Assembly (NCBI GenBank): GCA_964369475.1
Contig: CAYJFK010000018.1
Coordinates: forward strand, 1 to 40,581
DNA: 40,581 nucleotides
DNA from: CAYJFK01 sp964369475
GTDB taxonomy: Bacteria > Bacillota > Clostridia > Oscillospirales > Feifaniaceae
Direction of reading: 5' to 3'
Under the pieces are notes generated by a model, which was not told the origin of the DNA, ran no database searches, and saw nothing but the letters and a program-made list of their open reading frames with translations. Positions 15,536 through 23,170 of this stretch are shown here, in pieces. Each line of letters begins with the position of its first letter. The first letter of the stretch is position 1. The translations under genes were made by a program, and so were the position numbers.

Positions 15536-16392
15536 TTGCTCCTCCAATATGCCGATGCTCCGCAAGGAAGTGGCGGCGATCCAGTAACTGGCAGGCATAG
15601 CTCGTCTGCAAAGACCTCTCCGCCGTGTTTTGGTGCTACTGTCTTGCCTAAGATATAGCTCATAACAGAGGGAGAGAGCCCTGTCGTGTATGAGTTTACA
15701 AGCATGAATAGCGGATCGTCCGAAAGAACTTCCGAGCATAGCTCCACAAAGGAGTATATAGAGTCTTCAAGCTTCCAAATCTCCCCCGATGGGCCTCTGC
15801 CGTAAGATGGCGGATCCATTATAACAGCATCGTACTTTCTGCCACGTCTTATCTCACGCTCTACAAATTTGCGGCAGTCGTCGACAATATATCTAATAGG
15901 AGCATCTTTTAGCCCCGACAGCTCGGCATTTTCCTTTGCCCATGCCACCATGCCCTTCGATGAGTCTACATGGCATACACTAGCCCCTGCCTTTGCTGCG
16001 GCAAGTGTTGCGCCGCCTGTGTAGGCAAAAAGGTTGAGCACAGATATGGGGCGGCCGGCCGATTTTATCATGTCGGCGCAGTAGTCCCAGTTATATGCTT
16101 GCTCGGGAAATACCCCTGTATGCTTAAATCCCATAGGCTTTAGGGCAAGGGTTAGACCGTTGTACTCTATATTCCACTGCTCGGGCAGACTATTTATCTC
16201 CCAGTTACCGCCACCCTTTTCCGAGCGGTGGTACCTTGCATTGGCAGTCTCCCAACGCCCATCAAGCTTTGGGGTTGTCCATATTACCTGTGGGTCGGGG
16301 CGAATTAGAAGATAGTCGCCAAATCGCTCTAACTTCTCGCCCGAGGAGGTGTCTATAACCTCGTAATCTTTCCATTTATCAGCTAAAAACAC
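15532..16392 (-). CDS. Class I SAM-dependent methyltransferase, RlmI/RlmK-like
   Basis: 286 residues. The Rossmann-fold SAM site is visible: motif I VLNLFAYTGGATLAAAKAGA, the acidic end of strand 2 in VCHVDSSKGMVAWAKENAELSGL, and motif IV DAVIMDPPSYGRG, the DPPSY/F form found in rRNA large-subunit m5C methyltransferases of the RlmI type. The N-terminal PUA part of true RlmI is absent; instead about 100 residues with DGRWETANARYHRSEKGGGNW precede the catalytic domain, as in a shorter Firmicute group. The target RNA is not known. The start is a GTG at 16392, 4 nt after the pcrA stop and 7 nt from an AAGGAG that lies inside the pcrA end, so it is coupled to pcrA. Confidence 0.85.
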   Translation of the reverse strand: MFLADKWKDYEVIDTSSGEKLERFGDYLLIRPDPQVIWTTPKLDGRWETANARYHRSEKGGGNWEINSLPEQWNIEYNGLTLALKPMGFKHTGVFPEQAYNWDYCADMIKSAGRPISVLNLFAYTGGATLAAAKAGASVCHVDSSKGMVAWAKENAELSGLKDAPIRYIVDDCRKFVEREIRRGRKYDAVIMDPPSYGRGPSGEIWKLEDSIYSFVELCSEVLSDDPLFMLVNSYTTGLSPSVMSYILGKTVAPKHGGEVFADELCLPVTGSPPLPCGASAYWRSK

Positions 16393-16396
16393 TTTA

Positions 16397-18769
16397 TTAC
16401 TCCTTCTTCAACATCTTAGCGGCAAAGTTTGCCATTAATTTTTTTACAGTGCCGTTAAAATCGATCTCGAGCAGACTGTCTCCACCTGTCTCCTTTACGG
16501 CAACAACAACACCACTTCCGAATGTTGTATGGGACACCTTGTCCCCAACTTCATACTTGACCTTGGAAACCTCGGGCGGCTTTTGTTTGAATATGGGTGC
16601 TACTTTTGGTTTTGGCGCTGTGTTATACGGAACTTTAAGCGAGGCCTTTTCTGCCTTCTTACGCTCGCCAAAGTCCCTTATGTACTCGTTTGGTATGTCC
16701 TTTAAAAAGCGTGATGGGATTGGGAATTTAAACTGGTTAAAGACCCTTCTTTGGGCGGCGCATGTCATATATAGCATTTTCTTAGCCCTTGTTATTGCAA
16801 CATAGCAAAGACGGCGTTCTTCTTCCATCTCCTGTGGGTTTTCAAGCACCCTTGACGATGGAAAGAGCTCCTCCTCCATTCCGCTTAGGAAAACTACCGG
16901 AAATTCAAGGCCCTTTGCGGCATGAATTGTCATGAGCGAAACATATCCTGCGCTCTCGTCGTATGTGTCCATATCTGTCGCAAGAGCCGCCCCTTCTAAG
17001 AAACCGGCTATTGTTGGGCTGTCGTCGCTCTCCTCGTACTTAGCAATATTTTCCGACAGTGTACCGACATTGGAAGTTCGATCTCTGCCATCTGCCGCAT
17101 CTTGCTGTTTAATATAATCAAGGTAGCCCGTCTTGTCCAAAATGGCGGCCAGCACATCGGTCGGACTGTTTGTCTTGGCAAACTCTGTAAGCTCGTCCAT
17201 CATCTTGGCAAAGGCAATGAGCTTGGACGATGCTCTCGCAAGGTCTGGATAGCTGTCTGCCGTTAGTGCAATTTCGAGCATTGTTGCCCCTTCCGAGGAA
17301 GCTATTCTCTCGAGCGTGTCGACAGCGACATCGCCAAGCCCTCTTTTGGGCTCATTAATAATTCGGCGAAGCCTTAGCACATCGTCCCTATTTACAAGGG
17401 CAGTTAGGTATGCCACAATGTCCTTTATTTCTTTTCTCTCGTAGAACTTCATGCCACCAAATATGCGGTAGGACACGCCCGACTTTATAAGCGTTTCTTC
17501 TATTACGGCCGACTGTGCATTTGTGCGGTACAAAACCGCAAAGTCGTTGTACTCCATGCCCTGTCCCTTATGGGCAAGTATAGTGTCTGCTATAAACTGC
17601 GCCTCGGCATAGGCATCGTTACCTTGGAAGTAGCCAACCTTCTCGCCCTCGCCCGACTCTGTCCACAGGCTTTTATTCTTTCGTGCCGTGTTCTTTTTTA
17701 TCGTGGCATTGGCGCAATCGAGTATCGTCTTTGTCGAGCGATAGTTTCGCTCGAGCTTTATGACCTCGCAGTCGGGGTGACGTGCTTCAAAGCTTAGAAT
17801 GTTCTCGATTGTGGCCCCTCTAAAGCTGTATATACTCTGATCATCGTCTCCGACAACGGCAATATTGCCACTGCCCGACGACAAAAGCTCGGTTAAAACA
17901 AACTGCGCTTTACTTGTATCTTGATACTCGTCTACAAATACATATTCGTACCGCCTTTGATAATACTCGAGCACATCAGGACACTCTCTTAGCAGTCGCA
18001 CCGTGTTAAAGATTAGATCGTCAAAGTCCATTGCGCCTGCCGATATTAGTCGTGCTTGATACATATCGTACAGTTTTGCAACCTTGGACAGTCTAAAATC
18101 TTCCGACGTTGCGGCAAGATATTCTGTCGGGTTTTGCAGTGTGTCCTTTGCTCGCCCTATCATACCGAGCATCGCAGAGGGCGGAAATTTCTTATCGTCA
18201 TACCCCGCCGCCTTAACACATTCTTTCATGATCTTTTTGCTGTCGTCTGTATCGTAAATTGTAAAGTCCTTCGGATAGCCTATTCTCTCGGCATCTCGCC
18301 TTAACATTCTTGCGCAGAGCGAGTGGAATGTGCCTGCCGTTACATCTTCGCCCTTCTCGCCTATCTTATGCGATAGTCTCTCCTTTAGCTCGCCTGCCGC
18401 CTTGTTCGTAAATGTTACGGCGAGCACCTTCCACGGCATAACAGGACGTGCACCCATTATCTCACGAACTTGCTCCTCAAATATCGGATCGGGGTCGTTA
18501 AGATATTCTTCAAGAAGGTCAATTTCGAGCTCCTCTGTTCCCTCTTTCATATCTCGACTTAGAATGTCGCCATATTTTAGCAAATACGCAATACGGTTTA
18601 CAAGAACGGTCGTCTTACCGCTGCCAGCCCCTGCCAAAATAAGCATAGCGCCTGACCCTGCAAGGACGGCTCTACGCTGTTCTTTGTTCATTGTGCCAAA
18701 CTCTTTTTCCAAAATGCCTGCTCTGGCCTTTATAAATCGCTCTTCTAAATATATTTTTTCATCCGACAT
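16397..18769 (-). CDS. pcrA: ATP-dependent 3'-5' DNA helicase PcrA/UvrD
   Basis: 790 residues of superfamily 1A helicase acting in repair, rolling-circle replication and removal of transcription or RecA blocks. Visible motifs: Q motif region LNKEQ-like TMNKEQRRAV, motif I AGAGSGKTT, Ia AVTFTNKAAGELKER, II VFVDEYQDTSKAQ, III GDDDQSIYSFRGA, IV LERNYRST, V VSLMTIHAAKGLEF and VI RRLCYVAITRAKK. The C terminus (VGDKVSHTTFGSGVVVAVK...) is the Tudor-like RNA-polymerase-binding domain of PcrA. The insertion TEELEIDLLEEYLNDPDPIFEEQ (about residues 77-100) lengthens domain 1A slightly. It is the first gene of a seven-gene run. A TATAAT (18816-18811, minus strand) about 42 bp upstream may be its -10, but I see no -35. 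Confidence 0.95.
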   Translation of the reverse strand: MSDEKIYLEERFIKARAGILEKEFGTMNKEQRRAVLAGSGAMLILAGAGSGKTTVLVNRIAYLLKYGDILSRDMKEGTEELEIDLLEEYLNDPDPIFEEQVREIMGARPVMPWKVLAVTFTNKAAGELKERLSHKIGEKGEDVTAGTFHSLCARMLRRDAERIGYPKDFTIYDTDDSKKIMKECVKAAGYDDKKFPPSAMLGMIGRAKDTLQNPTEYLAATSEDFRLSKVAKLYDMYQARLISAGAMDFDDLIFNTVRLLRECPDVLEYYQRRYEYVFVDEYQDTSKAQFVLTELLSSGSGNIAVVGDDDQSIYSFRGATIENILSFEARHPDCEVIKLERNYRSTKTILDCANATIKKNTARKNKSLWTESGEGEKVGYFQGNDAYAEAQFIADTILAHKGQGMEYNDFAVLYRTNAQSAVIEETLIKSGVSYRIFGGMKFYERKEIKDIVAYLTALVNRDDVLRLRRIINEPKRGLGDVAVDTLERIASSEGATMLEIALTADSYPDLARASSKLIAFAKMMDELTEFAKTNSPTDVLAAILDKTGYLDYIKQQDAADGRDRTSNVGTLSENIAKYEESDDSPTIAGFLEGAALATDMDTYDESAGYVSLMTIHAAKGLEFPVVFLSGMEEELFPSSRVLENPQEMEEERRLCYVAITRAKKMLYMTCAAQRRVFNQFKFPIPSRFLKDIPNEYIRDFGERKKAEKASLKVPYNTAPKPKVAPIFKQKPPEVSKVKYEVGDKVSHTTFGSGVVVAVKETGGDSLLEIDFNGTVKKLMANFAAKMLKKE

Positions 18770-18877
18770 GTTATCTTTTAAAATTTCCCTTCTATAAATG
18801 ACTACAGAAAATTATAATATACCAAACAGCAAAAAAAAGCAAGTTTTACGTCGTAAACAAAGTGGTAAAAATTGCAC

Positions 18878-18916
18878 AAAAAAGCCGATACAAGGAGAAA
18901 GATCCCTAATATCGGC
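18878..18916 (-). terminator. Intrinsic terminator of the metallophosphoesterase gene
   Basis: On the minus strand a 7-bp stem GCCGATA/TATCGGC (18916-18910 with 18890-18884) has a 19-nt loop and runs into six T residues (18883-18878), 14 bp after the stop codon. Confidence 0.72.
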
Positions 18917-18930
18917 CTTTTATATTAAAT

Positions 18931-19629
18931 TTAAATATAATACTCCTTGCCATTGTCAAGGCAATATACACCGAGCCTATCGTCATGACCACAGCCGCAA
19001 TCTATTGCAATGTGATTATTCCCCTTGTAAATATCTCCGCCAAAGTCGTTTTCTTCTATGTCGAAAACTAATGTGTGTCCCGTTACAAGTATCTTGTCCT
19101 CAAAGTAGACCTTGCTGTAATCAGGGCTTTCCCAAATGAGCTCCTCGGGGGTGTAGTCGTCTAAGTCCCTATCTTTGTCGAAGTTCGCAAGTCCTGCGTG
19201 TACAAGAACATACTGCTTATCTGACACAGTTACTTCTTCGTAGAGAGAAAACTCCTGAAGATATTCCAAAAGGCTCTCCTTGTCCTCCTCAGGAAGCTCG
19301 TTAAACTCGGCAAGTGTTTTAAGGCCGCCATTTTCAAACCATGTTGACATAATACTCTTAAACTCGGCATCTTCCGATTTCAATTCTTCAGGAGTAAGCC
19401 CTTCTGCAAGTTTAGAGAGCACAGTTAATGCCATATACTCATGATTGCCCATAATCGGGATAACATTAAAGCGATAACTCATGTCGAGTAGCACCTTAAC
19501 CGAGTCCTCTCCCCTGTCTATGGCATCGCCCAGAACAAATAGAGTGTCGCCATCTTTAAACTTTATCTTTTCGAATATTCTTATATATTTTTCGTAGTTC
19601 CCGTGAATATCACTTGTTACATAAATCAT
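18931..19629 (-). CDS. Calcineurin-like metallophosphoesterase (PPP-type phosphatase fold)
   Basis: 232 residues. The dinuclear-metal phosphoesterase motifs appear in order: DIHGN near the N terminus, GDAIDRG, GNHEYM, HAG and GHT. This is the arrangement of bacterial PPP-type Ser/Thr phosphatases and of ApaH/PrpE diadenosine-tetraphosphate hydrolases. An acidic insert between GNHE and HAG (LAEGLTPEELKSEDAEFKS...) leaves the substrate open. The ATG at 19629, shortly after GAGGG, puts the first beta strand (MIYVTSDIHG) right at the N terminus as expected; an upstream ATG at 19701 would add 24 unrelated residues. It is a single-gene unit with its own promoter and terminator. Confidence 0.88.
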   Translation of the reverse strand: MIYVTSDIHGNYEKYIRIFEKIKFKDGDTLFVLGDAIDRGEDSVKVLLDMSYRFNVIPIMGNHEYMALTVLSKLAEGLTPEELKSEDAEFKSIMSTWFENGGLKTLAEFNELPEEDKESLLEYLQEFSLYEEVTVSDKQYVLVHAGLANFDKDRDLDDYTPEELIWESPDYSKVYFEDKILVTGHTLVFDIEENDFGGDIYKGNNHIAIDCGCGHDDRLGVYCLDNGKEYYI

Positions 19630-19685
19630 AATTACCCTCTTTTCAAATAGACCTTTCTTCAGCCTTCCTATTGTCTTTATACTTA

Positions 19686-19714
19686 AGTTTAATGCCGACA
19701 CAGCGACTTGTCAA
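19686..19714 (-). promoter_or_regulatory. Probable sigma-A promoter of the metallophosphoesterase gene
   Basis: On the minus strand a perfect TTGACA (19714-19709) is followed after 17 bp by TAAACT (19691-19686), four of six positions of the -10 consensus. The leader would be about 50 nt. Confidence 0.55.
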
Positions 19715-19740
19715 GCATATTTAATCACTTTTTCCAGATA

Positions 19741-19781
19741 AAAAAGAGAGCCTTTGTAACATTCGACAAAAGCCCTCTTTT
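19741..19781 (-). terminator. Intrinsic terminator of the 664-residue lipoprotein gene
   Basis: Two 16-nt arms (19781-19766 and 19757-19742) pair completely in the minus-strand RNA if two G-U pairs are allowed. The stem lies 12 bp after the stop and ends in an A/U-rich arm plus further U. The wobble pairs are not possible in the plus-strand transcript, which supports the minus orientation. Confidence 0.75.
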
Positions 19782-19793
19782 AAGCTTAAAAAA

Positions 19794-21788
19794 CTACTCT
19801 ACTCGTGAAATTTCGCTTACCCTGTAACCGTCCTCCGTCATGATAAATGTCGCAGGGTACATACGATAGACAAAGGGTTGTGGGTCCTCTTGGTCGAATA
19901 CGGTATCCAAATCGGCAAAGTATGCAACTCTACGAATTTCCATTACCCCATCGTCGGTAAATGCAAGCTCATACCTGTCAAATGCAGGAAGATACGCTAC
20001 ATTTCCACCCCTGTCGGCCGCCTTCGACCACAACATGCCGCCAATATTAAGCGTCATTGGCTGCTCTCTCGATGTGCCGTTGATGTCGTGGAAAAACTCC
20101 TCGGTAAATACCTCTAACATGGCATTTTCAAAGTCTGCATATGCCACTCCTTCGTGCTTATAATACAGCCCTTCTTCATACCCTATCGGCACTTCTCCGC
20201 TATCTGCCATCTCGGTAGTTGCAATATCGTTAACCCAGCTGCTAATACCGCCAAGCGTTAGATCTGCCCTATGATATGCCTTGTCGTATAGCTCCCACTC
20301 TGCCTCTGTTACAGAGTATAGGTCGGTGCGCAAATGACCTCTTGTCGCTCCTCCTCTTGTAGCATCAAGTGCCGCTTTATAAATGCCTTCTTGATAGTCC
20401 CACAACAGAGCTTCCTCCAAAATAAAGGAAGGTTCATCGAACTCGAAATACTCGATTTCATATATCTTCATAATGCCGTTATCGTAGAATGAAGCATAGT
20501 TGCTATATGGAATTTCGCTGTATTTTCCGTCGTCGAACAACTGCACTTGGGCAAACTTTCCATCTACAATCTCATATGCATTTGGAGAAAATGTAAAATA
20601 GCCTTGGTTTACCATAAACCCATTTGTAAGCACCAAACTACTCTTGCCCTCTCTCGGTAAAGTTGACGTTTCAACATAATCGAGTCCCACGCTAATTTGA
20701 GCCGTTATTGTGTGTGTCGTATTGTCAAAAATTGCAATTATTCTCCTGTCGAGCCCAAAAACATGAGGGGCACCTGCAACAGAAATATCAACGAGAAATT
20801 CATTTGCAAACTCCGAGGAAAAACCATCGTAGAGCACATTTGTTATGCTCATGGCGGCATATGCGTCTATGGGCGATTCAAATGTACTCAAAAAGTCGTC
20901 TGCCTCTAAGTCTATCTGCGAGATAAGCACATCATCGCTTGGCAAATCGTAGTTTACAAAAACGCCTATTCCCTCTGACTTTAGCGCCTCTTTTCCACTC
21001 TCTGCCGTTGCATCGTACTTCTCTAATGTCTGCTTTACAGCCTCAAGCTCGCCATTTGCCCTTGATGCTTCCCCCTCGCTCTCCATTCCGAGGATTTGCA
21101 CACTAACTTCGTTCGCCGAATATTTATTAAATTCTTCCAAATACTGCTCTCCGTTAACCTCTGCTTCGTCTACAAAATATAAAACATCAGACTCTGCATA
21201 CCACTCCTCTACAAGTGTTTTCTCTGTGACAAACTGACTGTTTTCATACTTTTTAAACTCATATAATGCAAAATTAGATTCAAATCCATGCACAATATAT
21301 GGGCTATCTCCTTCTATCAACTCTATGCCATACTCCACACCACCGTTTCCGTATGCAAAGAGCGGCTGACTATACAGTAGCGACAGTTCTTCATTTTCCA
21401 CAGTCCAAATATATATCGCATTGTCGCCAAAATGCATGTCTGACTGATCCTCTGTCAAGGCAACCGTTATAAGTTCCGCTTCGCCGTCTCCTGTAAAGTC
21501 CATTAGCTTTGCATAGCAAAGGCCTGTTAAATTGTAGAAATATCTAAGCGAATTATCCGGCACAAGTACCTCGCTCTGACCGTATGTATCCTCATATGCA
21601 AGAATTAACGACTTGTATAGCTCGTAGGTCTTGTTTTCCACCTCGTCTTCAACTTGCTCCTCCCCATCGCCTTGCTCGACATTCTCGATAAGCGGCTCGT
21701 CGACCTCTATTTCTACTTCCTCCCGATCTTGGCAAGCTACAAGCATTAGTAGCAATAGCATTAATAGTATTAGTAGTGCCTTTTTCAT
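19794..21788 (-). CDS. Large lipoprotein of unknown function
   Basis: 664 residues. The signal peptide MKKALLILLMLLLLMLVAC has a strongly leucine-rich core and a lipobox (LVAC), so the protein is probably anchored outside the membrane through Cys19. An acidic linker follows to about residue 52. The next part has an FG-GAP or dockerin-like calcium loop, LMDFTGDGEAELI (about 95-107), embedded in strands such as AIYIWTVENEELSLLYSQP, a pattern seen in many clostridial lipoproteins that read like an integrin-type propeller. The middle and C-terminal parts contain no motif I recognise. It is preceded by its own promoter with an adjacent palindrome and followed by a terminator, so it is monocistronic. 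No function can be assigned. Confidence 0.85.
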   Translation of the reverse strand: MKKALLILLMLLLLMLVACQDREEVEIEVDEPLIENVEQGDGEEQVEDEVENKTYELYKSLILAYEDTYGQSEVLVPDNSLRYFYNLTGLCYAKLMDFTGDGEAELITVALTEDQSDMHFGDNAIYIWTVENEELSLLYSQPLFAYGNGGVEYGIELIEGDSPYIVHGFESNFALYEFKKYENSQFVTEKTLVEEWYAESDVLYFVDEAEVNGEQYLEEFNKYSANEVSVQILGMESEGEASRANGELEAVKQTLEKYDATAESGKEALKSEGIGVFVNYDLPSDDVLISQIDLEADDFLSTFESPIDAYAAMSITNVLYDGFSSEFANEFLVDISVAGAPHVFGLDRRIIAIFDNTTHTITAQISVGLDYVETSTLPREGKSSLVLTNGFMVNQGYFTFSPNAYEIVDGKFAQVQLFDDGKYSEIPYSNYASFYDNGIMKIYEIEYFEFDEPSFILEEALLWDYQEGIYKAALDATRGGATRGHLRTDLYSVTEAEWELYDKAYHRADLTLGGISSWVNDIATTEMADSGEVPIGYEEGLYYKHEGVAYADFENAMLEVFTEEFFHDINGTSREQPMTLNIGGMLWSKAADRGGNVAYLPAFDRYELAFTDDGVMEIRRVAYFADLDTVFDQEDPQPFVYRMYPATFIMTEDGYRVSEISRVE

Positions 21789-21851
21789 GTATTTCCCCCC
21801 CGTTACTTAATTATAAAAGGTGTGTTGAATGACAAATGCATCATATTATTA

Positions 21852-21897
21852 AACATACAACATTTTCAAATTTTGTCAATGTGCCGATTGGCACATT
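21852..21897 (-). promoter_or_regulatory. Promoter of the large lipoprotein gene with an adjoining palindromic operator candidate
   Basis: On the minus strand a perfect TTGACA (21879-21874), 16-bp spacer and TATGTT (21857-21852) form a fair sigma-A promoter about 65 bp before the ATG. A perfect 8-bp inverted repeat AATGTGCC-GATT-GGCACATT (21878-21897) overlaps the upstream edge of the -35 by two bases, where an activator or repressor could bind. The hairpin is not followed by a T run on either strand, so it is unlikely to be a terminator. Confidence 0.5.
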
Positions 21898-21974
21898 TAA
21901 AAGTAAAGCCCTGAATTTAAAACTACAAATTGAGCTTAATGTCACCAAGGGGCACTCAATACGCATTTAACACA

Positions 21975-22000
21975 CTAAGGTGATAGGTGTAATACGAACC
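21975..22000 (+). repeat. Solitary degenerate copy of the palindromic-element terminus
   Basis: Twenty-one of 26 ungapped positions match the terminus of the element near 2.6 kb (reverse complement of 2628-2653). The motif has the form CTA-GGTG-AG-TGTAAT-CGAACC. Neither the inner hairpin nor the opposite end is present nearby, so this is a relic or a terminus used on its own. It lies in the 260-bp gap between the lipoprotein and the ADP-ribosylglycohydrolase gene; apart from the promoter nothing else is recognised in that gap. Confidence 0.5.
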
Positions 22001-22048
22001 CTAACAAAGCTTATCTAACCATTCTTGTAAATGCAATATATAAACCCT

Positions 22049-22969
22049 TCACATTATGAATAAACGAGAAAACCTTTCACATATCTCTTTTATCTCATCT
22101 AATTTTACAATTGCATCCATCCAATCAGAAGGAATGTCCTCGAGCCCGTAATAAATCCCGGCAAGCCCTCCGGCAATTGCGGCAACTGTATCTGTATCAT
22201 CCCCTAAATTAACTGCTTTCAGCACACATTCACGATATGAATTAGTGGTAAAAAAGCACCAAAAGACAGCCTCTAAAGTGTCAACGACATATCCCGAGGA
22301 TCTTATATCTTGCTCTTTTACCGCCGATATACCATCTTTTATTCGCCCATAAGCTTTAAGTTCGTTTTGATCGCAAAAGCTTGCTATCGAATTAAAGGCT
22401 TGCCTTAAAGCTACTTCTTTTGATCTACCCTTTAATAGTTCACATGCAAACTCGGTGTAGATTAAGCAGGCTGTAACAGAGCGTTTATGGGCATGTGTTA
22501 GTGCAGAGACATTTTCTATTATCTCTGCCTTTTCCCTTAGCGTTTTGTTCGCCGTGTAATATGCAAGCGGTAAAATCCGCATTAGCGACCCGTTTCCATT
22601 GTCAAACTCGCCAATCAAGCCGCACTTCAACGGCGGAACACCCTTAATATAACTCGAAATGGCCTGACTTGTCGAAATGCCAATGTCGAACAATACTCCG
22701 TGCGGAGTAAGATACCCTTCCTTATACCACGCAGCAAACCTCGACATCATGTCGTCGTAGTCAAGCCCTTTTATCAAGCTCTCCATTGTGCAAAGTGTCA
22801 TTGTGCTGTCGTCTGACCATGTGCCTCTTGGCTGATTAAATGTACCATACTCACGCATATTTGTAACGGGATCTCTTGCAAGCTCCTCACGGCTTATAAA
22901 CTCAACAGGCACCCCAAGTGCATCGGCTACCACAAATCCGAGTATTCCGCTGTAAATAAGATCTTTCAT
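22049..22969 (-). CDS. ADP-ribosylglycohydrolase family protein (DraG-like)
   Basis: 306 residues. These enzymes remove ADP-ribose from proteins or small molecules using two Mg2+ ions. The metal-binding motifs are intact: WSDDSTMTLC after the N-terminal GILGFVVADALGVPVEF helix, and GDDTDTVAAIAGGLAGIYYG near the C terminus. The middle has the family's NGSLMRILPLAYY and the His-containing ALTHAHKRSVTACLIY. The ATG at 22969 is 7 nt after GGGGGTG; an upstream ATG at 23005 lies before that site and is rejected. No ADP-ribosyltransferase gene lies beside it, so it cannot be called a reversal partner of a local toxin. It is a single-gene unit. Confidence 0.93.
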   Translation of the reverse strand: MKDLIYSGILGFVVADALGVPVEFISREELARDPVTNMREYGTFNQPRGTWSDDSTMTLCTMESLIKGLDYDDMMSRFAAWYKEGYLTPHGVLFDIGISTSQAISSYIKGVPPLKCGLIGEFDNGNGSLMRILPLAYYTANKTLREKAEIIENVSALTHAHKRSVTACLIYTEFACELLKGRSKEVALRQAFNSIASFCDQNELKAYGRIKDGISAVKEQDIRSSGYVVDTLEAVFWCFFTTNSYRECVLKAVNLGDDTDTVAAIAGGLAGIYYGLEDIPSDWMDAIVKLDEIKEICERFSRLFIM

Positions 22970-22990
22970 AAACTTCACCCCCATATATGC

Positions 22991-22999
22991 ATTATAACA
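22991..22999 (-). promoter_or_regulatory. Extended -10 promoter of the ADP-ribosylglycohydrolase gene
   Basis: TGTTATAAT on the minus strand (TATAAT at 22996-22991) matches the extended -10 consensus. A -35 is not evident. The leader would be only about 15 nt, just covering the ribosome binding site. Confidence 0.5.
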
Positions 23000-23042
23000 C
23001 AACAAGCTTTTATTTTGTTAGTATTTTTCCTTTTGCATGTCA

Positions 23043-23083
23043 AAAGAACCCTTAATTGTACTAAGTGCAATTAAGGGTTCTTT
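23043..23083 (-). terminator. Terminator after the symporter gene
   Basis: A perfect 16-bp inverted repeat (23043-23058 with 23068-23083, arm AAAGAACCCTTAATTG) with a 9-nt loop ends in T residues in both directions. It closes the deacylase-symporter operon on the minus strand, about 90 bp after the stop. Between it and the stop nothing else is seen. Confidence 0.8.
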
Positions 23084-23170
23084 GATTTAAACTCTTTCAA
23101 GTTTCACTATATTTAGTAATTTTCTTGATCTACTAACTTTTCCCCGTTGTAAATAAATAACAGCATTCTA

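Noticed and set aside
15536..15739. N-terminal extension of the ecfA1 frame to 15739
   Set aside because: The extra 68 residues lie inside the methyltransferase gene in another frame; the ATG at 15535 has a good ribosome binding site and gives the family N terminus.
18770..18830. Full promoter for pcrA
   Set aside because: A TATAAT is present but the only TTGC-like -35 is 20 bp away; reported only as a remark in the pcrA entry.
13826..18930. A vitamin riboswitch controlling the ECF genes
   Set aside because: The ecf genes lie inside an operon with no leader; upstream of pcrA I found no conserved aptamer core.
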